Origin: Chondrinema litorale
GTDB taxonomy: Bacteria > Bacteroidota > Bacteroidia > Cytophagales > Flammeovirgaceae
Assembly: GCF_026250525.1 (NCBI RefSeq)
Contig: NZ_CP111043.1
Coordinates: 3,919,001 to 3,983,000 of the forward strand
Direction: 5' to 3'
DNA: 64,000 bases
The position numbers were made by a program, and so were the translations under genes. The notes beneath the pieces are model-generated. The model had not been told where the DNA came from. It saw only the letters and a list, made by a program, of their open reading frames with translations, and searched no databases. Positions 10,001-17,882 of the stretch are shown here, piece after piece. Within the stretch, counting starts at the first letter, position 1; each line of letters starts with the position of its first letter.

Positions 10001-11927
10001 CCAATTGAGCGCTTCTAATTCCAATTGCTGATGGGTTAAATTTAATTTTAAAAGAAGTTGAATTGCCAGCAGAAATTACACTTGCAGGTGTAGAAGTCAA
10101 TGTGAAATCTGATGCATTTGTGCCAGTAATAACTACAGACCCCGATAGATTAAGTGATGCAGTTCCATTGTTGTGTATATAAAAGGTTCTGGTAAGCTGT
10201 CCGCCATTTTCTCTCACATTGCCAAAGTCTGTAAAGTCTGTACTACTCGGCGAGCTATCATTATTTGAAATAACATTATTATTCCCTTTAATTGCTATAA
10301 TCGGTTCAATTCCTGTTCCTGCTATGTTGAATGTATAGTTATTCTCATCAACATCATTATTAACTATTGTAACTGTGGCATTTCTAGTTCCTGTAGATGA
10401 TGGAGAAAATTGGATGTCAAATGTACTATTAGATGAAGTGCCTATAGATGTAGAAGGGGCAGAAGTTACAGTGAAGTCAGACGCATGTGTTCCACTAATA
10501 TTTATAGTTGGTGTTCCACTTAGATTTAAAGTGCCTGTTCCAGTGTTTGAAATCTTAAATGTAGCAGAACTTGAGTTTCCAGTTCTAATGCTTCCAAAGT
10601 TTGTTTTATCTGATGTTGATGTAGTCGTGCTTCCATCGCTAATTTCCACATTATTTCCTTCAACTTTTATCTCTGGAGTAATGCAATTTCCTGTTATGGC
10701 AAAACTATAAGGGTTTTCGTCGCTATCATTATTACTGATTATAATATTGGCATTTTTTGTTCCAGTTGAAGTAGGAGTAAAAGTAATAGCGAATGTTGTA
10801 TTACTTCCACTGGATATACTTGTACTCGGAGAAGTACTTACAGAAAAATTACTGGCATCAGAACCAATGATTGAGATTGTTGGAGTACCATTGAGTAATA
10901 AGTTTATTTGCCCTGAATTCTCAATTACATAGGTGTTTGTAGAACTGTTACTTAAATAAACATCTCCGAAATCGGTGTTGTCTGAAGTACTAGTTAATGT
11001 CTGGTTATTTGTGATAGTATTGCCATTTCCAGTAACATTTATTTCAGTATCCTGAACATTACCTTGTACAGTAAAAGAAAAAGACGCTTCATCAGGATCG
11101 TTGCTTAGAATAGTTATGACTGCTGTTTTTAATCCTGTGCTTGTTGGATTAAAGGTTAATTGAAAACTAGATGAATGTCCTGATGAGATAGAAGCAGATG
11201 GTTGATAAGATAGAGAAAAATCGCTTGCATCTGCACCTGAAATGCTTACTCTTGGGTTTCCTGTAATTAATAGGGAACTGCTACCACTATTATAAATTGA
11301 ATATATTTTAGAGACACTACTAGAAATCGATATATCTCCAAAGTCTGTAAAATCAGAAGTGGAAGGTGTGTTGTCGTTGTTTTGTATACTGATGTTGTTG
11401 CCATAAAGTTCTATTTCAGGATTTGCGCTTTCTGCTATACCTGAGATAGCAAAAGTGTAAGATGGCACAGAACTGTCATTACTGTTTATTGTAACAATTG
11501 CTGTTTTACTACCTGTTGTTGTAGGTGAAAATTTTATTTCGAAAATACTTGATGATGAACTGGCTATTGTTGGACCTGTTGGTTGAGTAATTACTGAAAA
11601 ATCACTGGCATCAGTACCACTAATATTCACATAATTAGGTCCGCCTGATAAAATTAATGCACCAGCACCTTGATTTTCTATATAGAATGTATGAGTTACA
11701 TTTCCTCCAGAAACAGATGCGTTACCAAAATTAGTTTGATCTTGATAATTTGTGGTAATGCTACCATTAGCAACTAAAGAATCATTACTAATTATCGCTA
11801 TATTATCGCCCTGTATTGGTGAAATACCTGCAAATAACCTTGAGCTAGCAATTAGCAGTGCAGTGAAAAGTAATATTTTGTTAAATGAGGAAATATACTT
11901 TTTCTGTGAAAATGTTACATCAATCAT
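4092..11927 (-). CDS. Giant secreted repeat adhesin with 17 choice-of-anchor-D repeats and a type B type IX secretion tail
   Basis: 2611 residues from ATG 11927. Residues 1 to about 34 are a signal peptide with a long n-region. Residues ~64-2143 are 17 tandem immunoglobulin-like repeats of 122-125 residues, each with 'DFGdvr', 'FYIlNnGTa.LNLsGsv.ISGTnAsDFsl', 'FqItFdPs..GtRsAqiqInSDD.D.sPftf.IqG.G.EP' and 'KGNN..IsNND'; this is the choice-of-anchor D / HYDIN-type fold. Residues ~2144-2514 hold four cadherin-like (Big_17-type) modules, each with a paired cysteine phrase such as ICNAEGLCD. Residues ~2515-2611 are the gliding-motility C-terminal domain (GFSPNGDGIND ... YWDGKS ... GTYYYLL ... GFIEIKY), which directs type IX export and surface release or attachment. 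Adhesion is the usual role for this architecture. Ligand unknown. Confidence 0.93.
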   Translation of the reverse strand: MIDVTFSQKKYISSFNKILLFTALLIASSRLFAGISPIQGDNIAIISNDSLVANGSITTNYQDQTNFGNASVSGGNVTHTFYIENQGAGALILSGGPNYVNISGTDASDFSVITQPTGPTIASSSSSIFEIKFSPTTTGSKTAIVTINSNDSSVPSYTFAISGIAESANPEIELYGNNISIQNNDNTPSTSDFTDFGDISISSSVSKIYSIYNSGSSSLLITGNPRVSISGADASDFSLSYQPSASISSGHSSSFQLTFNPTSTGLKTAVITILSNDPDEASFSFTVQGNVQDTEINVTGNGNTITNNQTLTSTSDNTDFGDVYLSNSSTNTYVIENSGQINLLLNGTPTISIIGSDASNFSVSTSPSTSISSGSNTTFAITFTPTSTGTKNANIIISNNDSDENPYSFAITGNCITPEIKVEGNNVEISDGSTTTSTSDKTNFGSIRTGNSSSATFKISNTGTGTLNLSGTPTINISGTHASDFTVTSAPSTSIGTSSNSTFDIQFSPSSTGTRNATVTIVNNDVDENNYTFNIAGTGIEPIIAIKGNNNVISNNDSSPSSTDFTDFGNVRENGGQLTRTFYIHNNGTASLNLSGSVVITGTNASDFTLTSTPASVISAGNSTSFKIKFNPSAIGIRSAQLEINSDDSDLSPYSFSIQGNGTEPEIQVKGNNTIISNNDITPDTNDFTDFGDAIVSGSTVTKTFYILNNGSASLNISGSVSVSGTNASEFSVITSPSNVIAVGGSTYFQIEFNPTSPGTRTATLQINSDDSDLSPYIFAIEGNGVKPNIIVSGNYLSISNNDNSPSTTDNTKFGDVLVSSGNIAKTFYIKNTGTSPLNITGSVNISGTNAADFSLTSSPTNIIAVGDSTAFQITFDPSAAGIRSAQIQITSDDLDSSPFVFSIEGSGTEPAFALKGNNTEISNNDNSPSTTDFTDFGNVRVDGSILPRTFFILNKGTSDLNLTGTISISGTNAADFSLTSAPNTTIAAGDSTSFQLTFEPSNIAIRSAQLQISSNDTDLSLFTIDIQGTGTEPIIALKGNNTDISNNDSSPSTTDFTDFGDVRTDGSQLTKTFYILNNGTSSLNLSGSVNISGTNAADFSLVSTPANVIAVGDSTAFQITFDPSNIGTRSAQIQINSDDTDLSPFTFDIQGTGTEPIIALKGNNTDISNNNSSTSSADFTNFGDVRTDGSQITRTFYILNKGTATLNISGSVSISGTDASNFSLTTTPSSSIIVGDSTAFQVSFSPSTTGIKSANIHISSDDTDLSPFTINIQGNGIEPVFALKGNNSNINNNDSSPSTTDFTDFGDVRTDGSLLTRTFYILNNGTATLNLAGSVSISGTNATEFSLTSAPANVIAVGDSTTFQIAFDPSVTGTRSAQIQINSDDTDLSPFTFSIQGNGIEPVFTLKGNNTDISNNDSSPSTIDFTDFADVRIDGSQQTRIFYILNTGTAILNLAGSANISGTNATDFTLTSAPANVIAVGDSTAFQITFDPSDIGTRSAQIQINSDDTDLSPFTFDIQGTGTEPIIALKGNNTDISNNDTSPDTTDFTDFADVRIDGSQQTRIFYILNTGTAILNLAGSVNISGTNATDFTLTSAPASVIAVGDSTAFQITFDPSDIGTRSAQIQINSDDTDLSPFTFDIQGTGTEPIIALKGNNTDISNNDTSPDTTDFTDFADVRIDGSQQTRTFYILNNGTATLNLAGSVNISGTNATNFTLTSAPASVIAVGDSTAFQITFDPSAIGTRSAQIQINSDDPDQSPFTFSIQGNGIEPEIVVKGNNSIININNTPQASDFTDFGEIRIDGETSTQTFYIKNEGTALLNLTSAITITGTNASDFSIVSSPSNSINPDDSTSFQIKFDPSGVNTRTAIITIVSDDLDQTPFTFNLQGYGTEPVINILGNNTSISNNNSLIQTSDFTDFGDLRIDNSPTSHTFEIKNIGTTDLNLSGSPLIQLEGSSYFTVDYSSTNNSISAGNATTFTVTFNPETTGTASATIIINSNDQTNAIFEINLEGNGIVPIALVKSNDNSIYNGSLIPSTTNNTDLGEAIAAYNSVEKEYFIKNIGTATLNLTNSTIDISGASADAFSINNSSLSTSIAVGDSTSFKIIFTPQSPGVKNASILISTDDPENLQYGFNIQGTGLEQKPVAANDTVYVIKNRVSVIDVQDNDSHPGGHDMTTSIALAPNKGYANVVDNSIHYSPSLEYTGVDSLVYNVCDFNNLCDEAIVYLYVLENNKPIANDDIVNITTNTSKTINVQSNDIELTNGLLTTQIISNPVNGSASVKNNIDIFYTPQQSFIGSDKITYSICNAEGLCDTAYVYLTINTENYKPIATNDTITMYQGDIANFDVLANDLNPGDNTLSLSIIENASNGKVTVENQNSIFYQPISTFSGADRIDYAICNSMDICDTASVIITILPKTAPIALSDIYSTISGAIITIDVLANDTDEENNINPELTEILVNPENGELLAKGNGEFEYLSSAYFTGTDRFVYQICDSTGLCDSDTVFILVETPASDLVKITKGFSPNGDGINDNWFIEGLEYFPRNEVKVYSRDGNIIYEASGYDNNTTYWDGKSQYLLNIGDGYVKEGTYYYLLDLGNGEEPRTGFIEIKY
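5500..11738 (-). repeat. Tandem array of 17 coding repeats, period about 369 bp
   Basis: The repeat part of the giant adhesin gene. The unit is 123 codons (369 bp) with small variations. I checked the period directly: the same stretch beginning ttccctttca occurs at 6961, 7330 and 8437, that is 369 and then 3 x 369 bases apart. Units 12-14 are nearly identical, whereas the outer units (1-4 and 15-17) are much more divergent. This pattern, a homogenised core and diverged edges, is typical of arrays that expand or convert by recombination. Confidence 0.95.
6549..7652 (-). repeat. Near-identical core repeats 12, 13 and 14 of the adhesin array
   Basis: Three consecutive units that differ at only a handful of protein positions (for example NTGTAI versus NNGTAT, and TDFTL versus TNFTL). 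At DNA level long stretches are base-for-base the same between units 12 and 13. Such recent homogenisation makes copy number likely to vary between strains and makes the stretch vulnerable to short-read assembly collapse. Confidence 0.9.
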
Positions 11928-12515
11928 TATTCAGGCAGTATTAATATTTTAGTAGTCTTATTAACGCCTGTATCTTACATTAAATATGGAGGTGATTGTA
12001 TTAGAGCCGAATTAATAGTTAATAGCTGTTATGGGGTTTGAATATTCTTAAAATGGCAAAGTAAAGTTGTTAATTTTAATTAATTCATCAATTATGCATT
12101 AAAAACTTTTAGAAGAGGTATCAATTAATATTATTTTTTAGGTAGTTTTTATTACTACAATATTTCAAGATTAGTATTTCTATTATTGTGATTAATAGTG
12201 AATTTCGAATAAAAAATAAAGATCTAGAATTAATCTGAATAATTACTTTTAAACTAATTTACATACATGTTGAATGTCTTTAGTAAGTATTTAGCTTAGT
12301 ATAATTAAAAATGATTATGTGTAATTGTATTAGTTAAATCATTAAAAAGTGAGCTTATATCTTAAAAATTAGACATGATACTTCATATATATTTTCTATT
12401 AAACTTAGAATAATAAGCAGTTAATTGATATAAGTAATTCTAATGCTGGATAAAATAAAAAGAGGTGAGTTTCAAATTCAAGCTCACCTCTTTTTAATAT
12501 AAATAAATTTAAATT
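11928..12515. other. 588-base gap between the adhesin start and the spoVR stop
   Basis: Very AT-rich. It must carry the promoter of the minus-strand adhesin cassette near 11930-12100, but I find no clear copy of the Bacteroidota promoter pattern (TTTG, about 20 bases, TAnnTTTG). The only firm element is the terminator at 12457-12495. No ORF longer than about 15 codons with an ATG stands out on either strand. Confidence 0.6.
12457..12495 (-). terminator. Rho-independent terminator of the prkA-yeaH-spoVR operon
   Basis: Perfect inverted repeat agaggtgag (12461-12469) with ctcacctct (12483-12491), extended by AAAA/TTTT pairs, loop of 13 bases. Read on the minus strand, the stem ends in a T run. 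It lies 21 bases after the spoVR stop codon. Confidence 0.85.
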
Positions 12516-14033
12516 TTATTCGCTTTGATAAACTTCTTCATTTATCCCTAGCTTATTCCTTGATATAAGTTCTACTGGAAACTCCCACAAATAGCGAACA
12601 TAATCTAAAGTACTTTCAGCATCTTTTGGATTAAGCCTTTTGTCATTTGTAATCTGGTGAAGTAGGTGCAGCTTTCTATTTGAATACCTATCCACTTTTA
12701 CTACTTGAATATCAGGAACAAACTGTGCTCTTTTATATTGTTCACTTAAATATTCTCTAATTCTGCGATAACCTTTCTCATTATGTATTGCTTCAATTTC
12801 GTATTCATCTTCATTTTCGAAATCGGCAATCGTAAATAAACGCATATCTCTAATTACTTTAGGAGATAGGTATTGAAGTACAAAACTGTCATCCCTAAAG
12901 TTTTCCATGGCATAATGCACCTCGTCTAGCCAATTTTTGCCAATTAAGTTTGGAAACCATTCTTTGTCTTCGCTTGTAGGGTCTTGGCAAATTCTTTTAA
13001 TATCCATGAAAATATTAAAACCTAAAGTATATGGATTTAGGCCAGAAAAGAATTTGCTATTATATTCTGGTTGGAATATTACAGAAGAGTGACTATGCAA
13101 AAACTCAAGCATAAATCCATCATTCAAATACCCTTGCTCATACATTTCATTAATTATATGGTAATGCATAAAAGTGGCAAAACCTTCATTCATTACTTTG
13201 GTCATTCCCTGAGGGTAAAAGTATTGAGCCACTTTTCTCACAATTCTTACCAACTCTCTCTTCCATGTTGGAAGTGTAGGCGCATTTTTTTCTATAAAAT
13301 AAAGTAAATTTTCTTCAGGTTCATCAGGGAAGTTATGGTCACTTTTTCTTCTTTTTTGAGATGGCATTACTAAGTCTATTGGAAGTGTTTTCCATAGTTC
13401 ATTGTAATTCTCTCTTTTAATATTGGTAAGTCTTTTTAATCTTTCTTGTTCTTCTATAGGCGAAAGCTTAGGCGGTTTATGGTATTTGTCTATGCCATGA
13501 TTCATTAATGCATGGCATGCATCTAACACTGCTTCAACCTCTTCTGGACTATGGTCTTCTTCACATTTAAGCACAAACTTTCTCGCAAATACCATATAAT
13601 CAATTATAGAATCTGCTGATGTCCAGTCTTTGAACATATAGTTATTCTTAAAGAAAGCATTGTGGCCTTGGCAAGCATGAGCAATAACCAATACCATCAT
13701 ACAAGTGGTGTTGTTCTCCATGTTATAGCTTATACATGGGTTTGAGTTTATCACCATCTCATAAGATAAACCTTGTCTACCTTTAGAATAGTTATTCTGG
13801 TTAAAAACAAAATCTTTCCCAAATTTCCAGTGAGGGTAGGAGGTTGGCAGACCGATTAATGAGTAAGCATCAATCATTTGCTCAGCAGTAACAATTTCAA
13901 TTTGGTTTGGGTATATAGTTAAATTGAATTTGTCTCTGCCTATCTGAGAAGTTACTTCATCGGCTGCTGCGAGCGTGTCGTAATTCCAGTTCTTTGCACA
14001 GAATAATTTTTTATAGCTTTCAATTTTCGACAT
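12516..14033 (-). CDS. spoVR: SpoVR family protein
   Basis: 505 residues, the normal length for SpoVR/YcgB proteins. Recognised from family phrases such as 'FGKDF', 'GLSYEMVINSNPCISYNMENN', 'VIAHACQGHNAFFKNN', 'MNEGFATFMHYHI' and 'GLNPYTLGFNIF'. The HACQGHN, MNEGxATxxHY and NPY segments hold conserved His/Glu residues that could bind a metal. The family was named from a Bacillus spore cortex gene but is common in non-spore-formers, where it occurs with a PrkA-type kinase and a YeaH-type protein. That is exactly the arrangement here: third gene of a co-directional trio, 61 bases after yeaH, followed by a strong terminator. The biochemical activity is not known. Confidence 0.95.
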   Translation of the reverse strand: MSKIESYKKLFCAKNWNYDTLAAADEVTSQIGRDKFNLTIYPNQIEIVTAEQMIDAYSLIGLPTSYPHWKFGKDFVFNQNNYSKGRQGLSYEMVINSNPCISYNMENNTTCMMVLVIAHACQGHNAFFKNNYMFKDWTSADSIIDYMVFARKFVLKCEEDHSPEEVEAVLDACHALMNHGIDKYHKPPKLSPIEEQERLKRLTNIKRENYNELWKTLPIDLVMPSQKRRKSDHNFPDEPEENLLYFIEKNAPTLPTWKRELVRIVRKVAQYFYPQGMTKVMNEGFATFMHYHIINEMYEQGYLNDGFMLEFLHSHSSVIFQPEYNSKFFSGLNPYTLGFNIFMDIKRICQDPTSEDKEWFPNLIGKNWLDEVHYAMENFRDDSFVLQYLSPKVIRDMRLFTIADFENEDEYEIEAIHNEKGYRRIREYLSEQYKRAQFVPDIQVVKVDRYSNRKLHLLHQITNDKRLNPKDAESTLDYVRYLWEFPVELISRNKLGINEEVYQSE

Positions 14034-14094
14034 TCTCTTTTGTTTTAATGAAAATGTACATATTTACTAATATGTATGAAATAGAAGGCAAACA

Positions 14095-15363
14095 TTAGGC
14101 TGTTGCCTTTTTTATATCTTTTTTGAAAAGTCCTTTAAAGACAGGCCATATCTGGTTTACATCATATATGTTTCTCATAGAAAAGTGCTGGCTATCTCTA
14201 AACTTCTGGTAAACTTGCCAAAGGGCTCCATCCATATCATGGTCATTTATTTCAATATAAGCCATAAATTGTATGATTGGAAGTATGTCTCTTTCTAAAA
14301 TTTTCCCACAATCAATCGCATCTCTGTCAGACCAAACGTCACCATCAGTTGCTTGGCAGCAGTATATATTCCACTGATCAGTATCGTAGCGATCTTTTAT
14401 GATCTTGTGCATTAATTCTAGTGATGGTGCTACAACTGTTCCTCCACTTTCTCTAGAGTTAAAAAACTCTTCTTCATCTACCTCTTTTGCTAAAGTGTGG
14501 TGTCTAATAAAAACGATCTCTACATTTTTATAAGATTTAGTTAGAAATAGATATAGCAGTGTAAAAAACCTTTTGGCTATATCTTTTTCGTGATATCCCA
14601 TAGAAGCAGATACGTCCATAACACAAAACATAACTGCTGATGTTGTTGGGAGAGGTACCTGCTCAAAATTGTTGTATCTTAAATCTACTTCTTCAAAGAA
14701 AGGGATTGTTTTTGAATGCCTTTTGGCTGTTTCAATCTCTTCGAGTAACTCTAATCTTCTCTCTTCTTTTTTAGTTTTCGCAAGTTCTTCTTCTAAGCGT
14801 TTGATTTTTTGAAGAAAGGCTCCTCTTAAAGAGATTTGTCTAGCTAGAGACTGTTGATAACTTGTTTTAATATTGAGTTTAGATGGATTACCATATTTAA
14901 TGTAGCCAGCTCTTTTAGTTTGAAAATCTTCAGTACTTTCCATATATTTTTTTACCATATTAGGAAGCTCAAGATCTTCAAAGAAATACTTTAAAAACTC
15001 TTCTCTTGAAAGTTCAACCAAGAACTCATCTTCAGTTACTTCAGGGCTATTCGATCCTTTACCTCGACCGCTACCTTTACCTCCCTGAGGTTTAGGTATA
15101 CGGTCTCCTTCTATAAATTTATCATTTCCAGGTCTAACAACCTTTTTATTTCCTGAAGATGGGTCATGTGAGAAGCTGTATTCTTTTATTCCTTTAACAG
15201 GGACTTTTACTTTACCACCGGTATTACTGTCTTTGATACTCTCTTTGCTAATTATATCAGGTATTGCCCTTTTTATCTGACCTTCAACTCTTTTTAGAAA
15301 CTTTTGGCGATTATTATGGGATTTTCCTTTATTATTTTTTCTCCTATCGATGATAATGCTCAT
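14095..15363 (-). CDS. YeaH/YhbH family protein (DUF444) with von Willebrand A-like domain
   Basis: 422 residues, the usual length. The N-terminal third is basic and low-complexity, with 'SFSHDPSSGNKKVVRPGNDKF' in pieces and a Gly-rich stretch (GGKGSGRGKGSNSP) near residue 95-110. Residues ~240-400 form a von Willebrand A-like domain with a MIDAS-type motif DVSASMG. It is the middle gene of prkA-yeaH-spoVR; the gaps to its neighbours are 64 and 61 bases, so a single transcript is likely. In enterobacteria YeaG and YeaH are co-transcribed and respond to starvation and stress; a phosphotransfer or scaffold role with the kinase is assumed for the family but the exact function is unknown. Confidence 0.93.
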   Translation of the reverse strand: MSIIIDRRKNNKGKSHNNRQKFLKRVEGQIKRAIPDIISKESIKDSNTGGKVKVPVKGIKEYSFSHDPSSGNKKVVRPGNDKFIEGDRIPKPQGGKGSGRGKGSNSPEVTEDEFLVELSREEFLKYFFEDLELPNMVKKYMESTEDFQTKRAGYIKYGNPSKLNIKTSYQQSLARQISLRGAFLQKIKRLEEELAKTKKEERRLELLEEIETAKRHSKTIPFFEEVDLRYNNFEQVPLPTTSAVMFCVMDVSASMGYHEKDIAKRFFTLLYLFLTKSYKNVEIVFIRHHTLAKEVDEEEFFNSRESGGTVVAPSLELMHKIIKDRYDTDQWNIYCCQATDGDVWSDRDAIDCGKILERDILPIIQFMAYIEINDHDMDGALWQVYQKFRDSQHFSMRNIYDVNQIWPVFKGLFKKDIKKATA

Positions 15364-15427
15364 ATACAGCTAATTCAAGAAATTGAATGAATAAAATATT
15401 TCGGTATTCTTAAATTCTAATCTAAGA

Positions 15428-17356
15428 TTAAGACATTGTTTTTCTTACACGCATAAACCAGTCTACCAAAATTCTAATTTGGCGTTGGGTGTAACCTCTG
15501 TCTTTCATTCTTTTTAGGAAATCTTTATGTTTTTTCTCATCGTCTTGAGAAGATTTTACATTAAATGATATGATTGGTAAAAGATCCTCTGTGTTTGTAA
15601 AGATTTTCTTTTCAATTACAGTTTTAATCTTTTCGTAAGAGTCCCACCGTGGCATTTTACCTCCATTGTTTGCTTTGTAGCGAAGAGTAAAATTGGTAAC
15701 TTCAGATCTAAAATCTTTTGGATTAGCAATGCCAGCAGGTTTTTCAATTTTCTCGAGTTCTTCGTTAAGCACTCTTCTATCCAGAATTTCACCAGAATCA
15801 GGATCTCTATAATCGTTTCTCTGCATCCAGTAGTCTGCGTAGATTACATATTTTTCAAATAGGTTTTGACCATAAGTTTGGTAAGATTCTATATATGCTT
15901 TTTGAATTTCATCAGCTATAAATTCAGCATACTTACTAGCCAAAATTGATTTGATATAATATAGATATCGATCTTCTGTATCTTTATCTAATTGCATTTT
16001 TACAACTTCCTGCTCAAGTACATAAAGCAAGTGAACTGGGTTTGCTGCAATTTCTTCGTTATCGTAATTAAAAACTTTAGATAATACTTTAAAAGCAAAT
16101 CTGGTAGAGATACCAGTCATCCCTTCGTTAATCCCTGCTTCATCTTTATATTCTTGTAATGATTTTGCATTTGGATCAGTTTCTTTTAGGGTTTCGCCAT
16201 TGTAAACTCTCAGTTTAGAGTAAACATTAGAATTTTCTGGCTCTTTCATACGAGTTAATACAGAAAACTCAGAAAGCATTAATAAGGTTTTTGGCGCACA
16301 TATAGCTTCTCTTAATGAGCTTTCGCGAATGAGTTTTTCATAAATCTTAACTTCTTCACTTACTCTTAAGCAATAAGGTACTTGTACTTTATAAATCCTA
16401 TCAAGAAAAGCTTCGTTTTTCTTATCATTAGTGAACTTGGCCCATTCAGACTCATTTGAGTGTGCCAATATAATTCCATCGTAAGGAATTGCTCCAATAG
16501 GCTCTGTACCTTTATAATTATTTTCCTGAGTGGCAGTCAACATTGGGTTTAACACCTTAATAGGAGCTTTAAACATCTCTACAAACTCAAGTATACCTTG
16601 GTTTGCAAGACATAAACCACCGGTATAAGAATAAGCATCAGGGTCACTTTGCTGAAAATCTGCAAGTTTTCTAATGTCTACTTTACCTACCAAGGTAGAA
16701 ATATCTTGATTGTTTTCATCACCAGGTTCTGTTTTGGCAACAGCAATTTGATTTTGTATAGATGGATACAGTTTAACTACCTTAAACTTGTTTACATCGC
16801 CATTAAATTCTTTTAACCTTTTAGATGCCCATGGACTCATGCAAGCAGGAATATATCTGCCAGGAATACCATATTCCTCTTCAATCTCGGCGCGATAGTC
16901 TGCAAATAAACCGAGTGGACTTTCATATACAGGACTTAAATAATTTTGAGCTTTTAGTACATATATTGGCATATGCTGCATTAAATCCTTTAGTTTTTCT
17001 GCTAAAGAACTTTTTCCTCCTCCCACTGGACCCATTAGATAAAGAATTTGCTTTTTCTCTTCAAGACCTTGTGCTGAATGCCTAAAATAAGAAACTATTT
17101 GTTCTATGGTAGTTTCCATTCCATAAAACTCCTTAAAAGCAGGGTAGACCTTAATTGTTTTATTCGAGAAAATTCTACTGAGTTTAGGATCTTCTTTAGT
17201 GTCGATAAATTCAGGTTCACCTATCGCTTTTAGTATTCTTTCAGCTGGTTTTGAAAAAGCAGAGCTATCCTTTTTGCAAATGTCAAGATACTCAGACACG
17301 CTCATCTCATTTATTGAGGTACTGTAATTTGTTTTTATTTTATCTAATACACTCAT
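15428..17356 (-). CDS. prkA: PrkA family serine protein kinase (YeaG type)
   Basis: 642 residues, matching YeaG/PrkA. An N-terminal AAA+ module has Walker A MGPVGGGKSS (residues ~108-117) and downstream PrkA phrases 'SPLGLFADYRAEIEEEYGIPGRYIP', 'NQGILEFVEMFKAPIKVLNPMLTATQE' and 'AHSNESEWAKF' in shorter segments. The C-terminal region carries the PrkA kinase-like domain. First gene of the operon with yeaH and spoVR, preceded by a 526-base gap that should hold the promoter. Family members are linked to stationary phase, nitrogen starvation and stress. In a Cytophagales-type organism a sporulation role is excluded, so a general stress role is the sensible reading. Substrates cannot be seen from sequence. 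Confidence 0.95.
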   Translation of the reverse strand: MSVLDKIKTNYSTSINEMSVSEYLDICKKDSSAFSKPAERILKAIGEPEFIDTKEDPKLSRIFSNKTIKVYPAFKEFYGMETTIEQIVSYFRHSAQGLEEKKQILYLMGPVGGGKSSLAEKLKDLMQHMPIYVLKAQNYLSPVYESPLGLFADYRAEIEEEYGIPGRYIPACMSPWASKRLKEFNGDVNKFKVVKLYPSIQNQIAVAKTEPGDENNQDISTLVGKVDIRKLADFQQSDPDAYSYTGGLCLANQGILEFVEMFKAPIKVLNPMLTATQENNYKGTEPIGAIPYDGIILAHSNESEWAKFTNDKKNEAFLDRIYKVQVPYCLRVSEEVKIYEKLIRESSLREAICAPKTLLMLSEFSVLTRMKEPENSNVYSKLRVYNGETLKETDPNAKSLQEYKDEAGINEGMTGISTRFAFKVLSKVFNYDNEEIAANPVHLLYVLEQEVVKMQLDKDTEDRYLYYIKSILASKYAEFIADEIQKAYIESYQTYGQNLFEKYVIYADYWMQRNDYRDPDSGEILDRRVLNEELEKIEKPAGIANPKDFRSEVTNFTLRYKANNGGKMPRWDSYEKIKTVIEKKIFTNTEDLLPIISFNVKSSQDDEKKHKDFLKRMKDRGYTQRQIRILVDWFMRVRKTMS

Positions 17357-17882
17357 AATGAATTTTTTAGTTGAAAATCAGGACATTAATGATTATACGC
17401 TCATGAGATTAAGAAATAGCATAACTTTAAAGTCTCCACATAAATTTTAGATAAAAGCATAGACGAAAAGTAACAGTTTTAATAAACTGTTATAGCAGCA
17501 TAATTAGCCGTTTTTTGTCCACATTTCTCTCTCAGGGAATTAACAAAATCGCAACAGTGGGACTGGAGTGATGTTAAGTCTTAATCACATTTCAAAGAAC
17601 AAAAAATCATTATTACCGGCAAGCCGGCTATTATATTTATTCTTGTTACAGACTTTAATTAAATATTTTAATATAAAAGATTTACCTCCTATTAGTCCTG
17701 AATATAACAATTAATCAATAAAAATTATCCCCAAAACTGTTAAAATTTGTAATGTGAGGTATTTTTTATATTTACTGTTTAAGCTTAAAAAGTTTATTTG
17801 ATGTATTGATTAAAAAAGAACAGATAATATAAAGTTAAGTTCAAAGTCTGGAAATTGTTAAAAAGTATATACAGAAAATAAA
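17357..17882. other. 526-base gap upstream of the prkA operon
   Basis: Should carry the prkA promoter on the minus strand. A GC-rich inverted repeat, ccggc-aa-gccgg at about 17616-17627, stands out in AT-rich surroundings and may be an operator. On the plus strand a 47-codon ORF (17571-17714) starts two bases after a GGACTGGAG sequence, an unusually good Shine-Dalgarno match; its product would have a basic N-terminus and a short hydrophobic stretch. I do not call it a gene. The rest is featureless AT-rich DNA. Confidence 0.5.

Noticed and set aside
5500..11738. Regular repeat array considered as CRISPR
   Set aside because: Repeats are 369 bp, coding and contiguous, with no spacer-repeat alternation and no cas genes.
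9070..11952. Several plus-strand ORFs inside the adhesin gene
   Set aside because: Because the repeat length is a multiple of three, antisense frames repeat too and stay open by chance. Their products are low-complexity and lack starts with ribosome sites.
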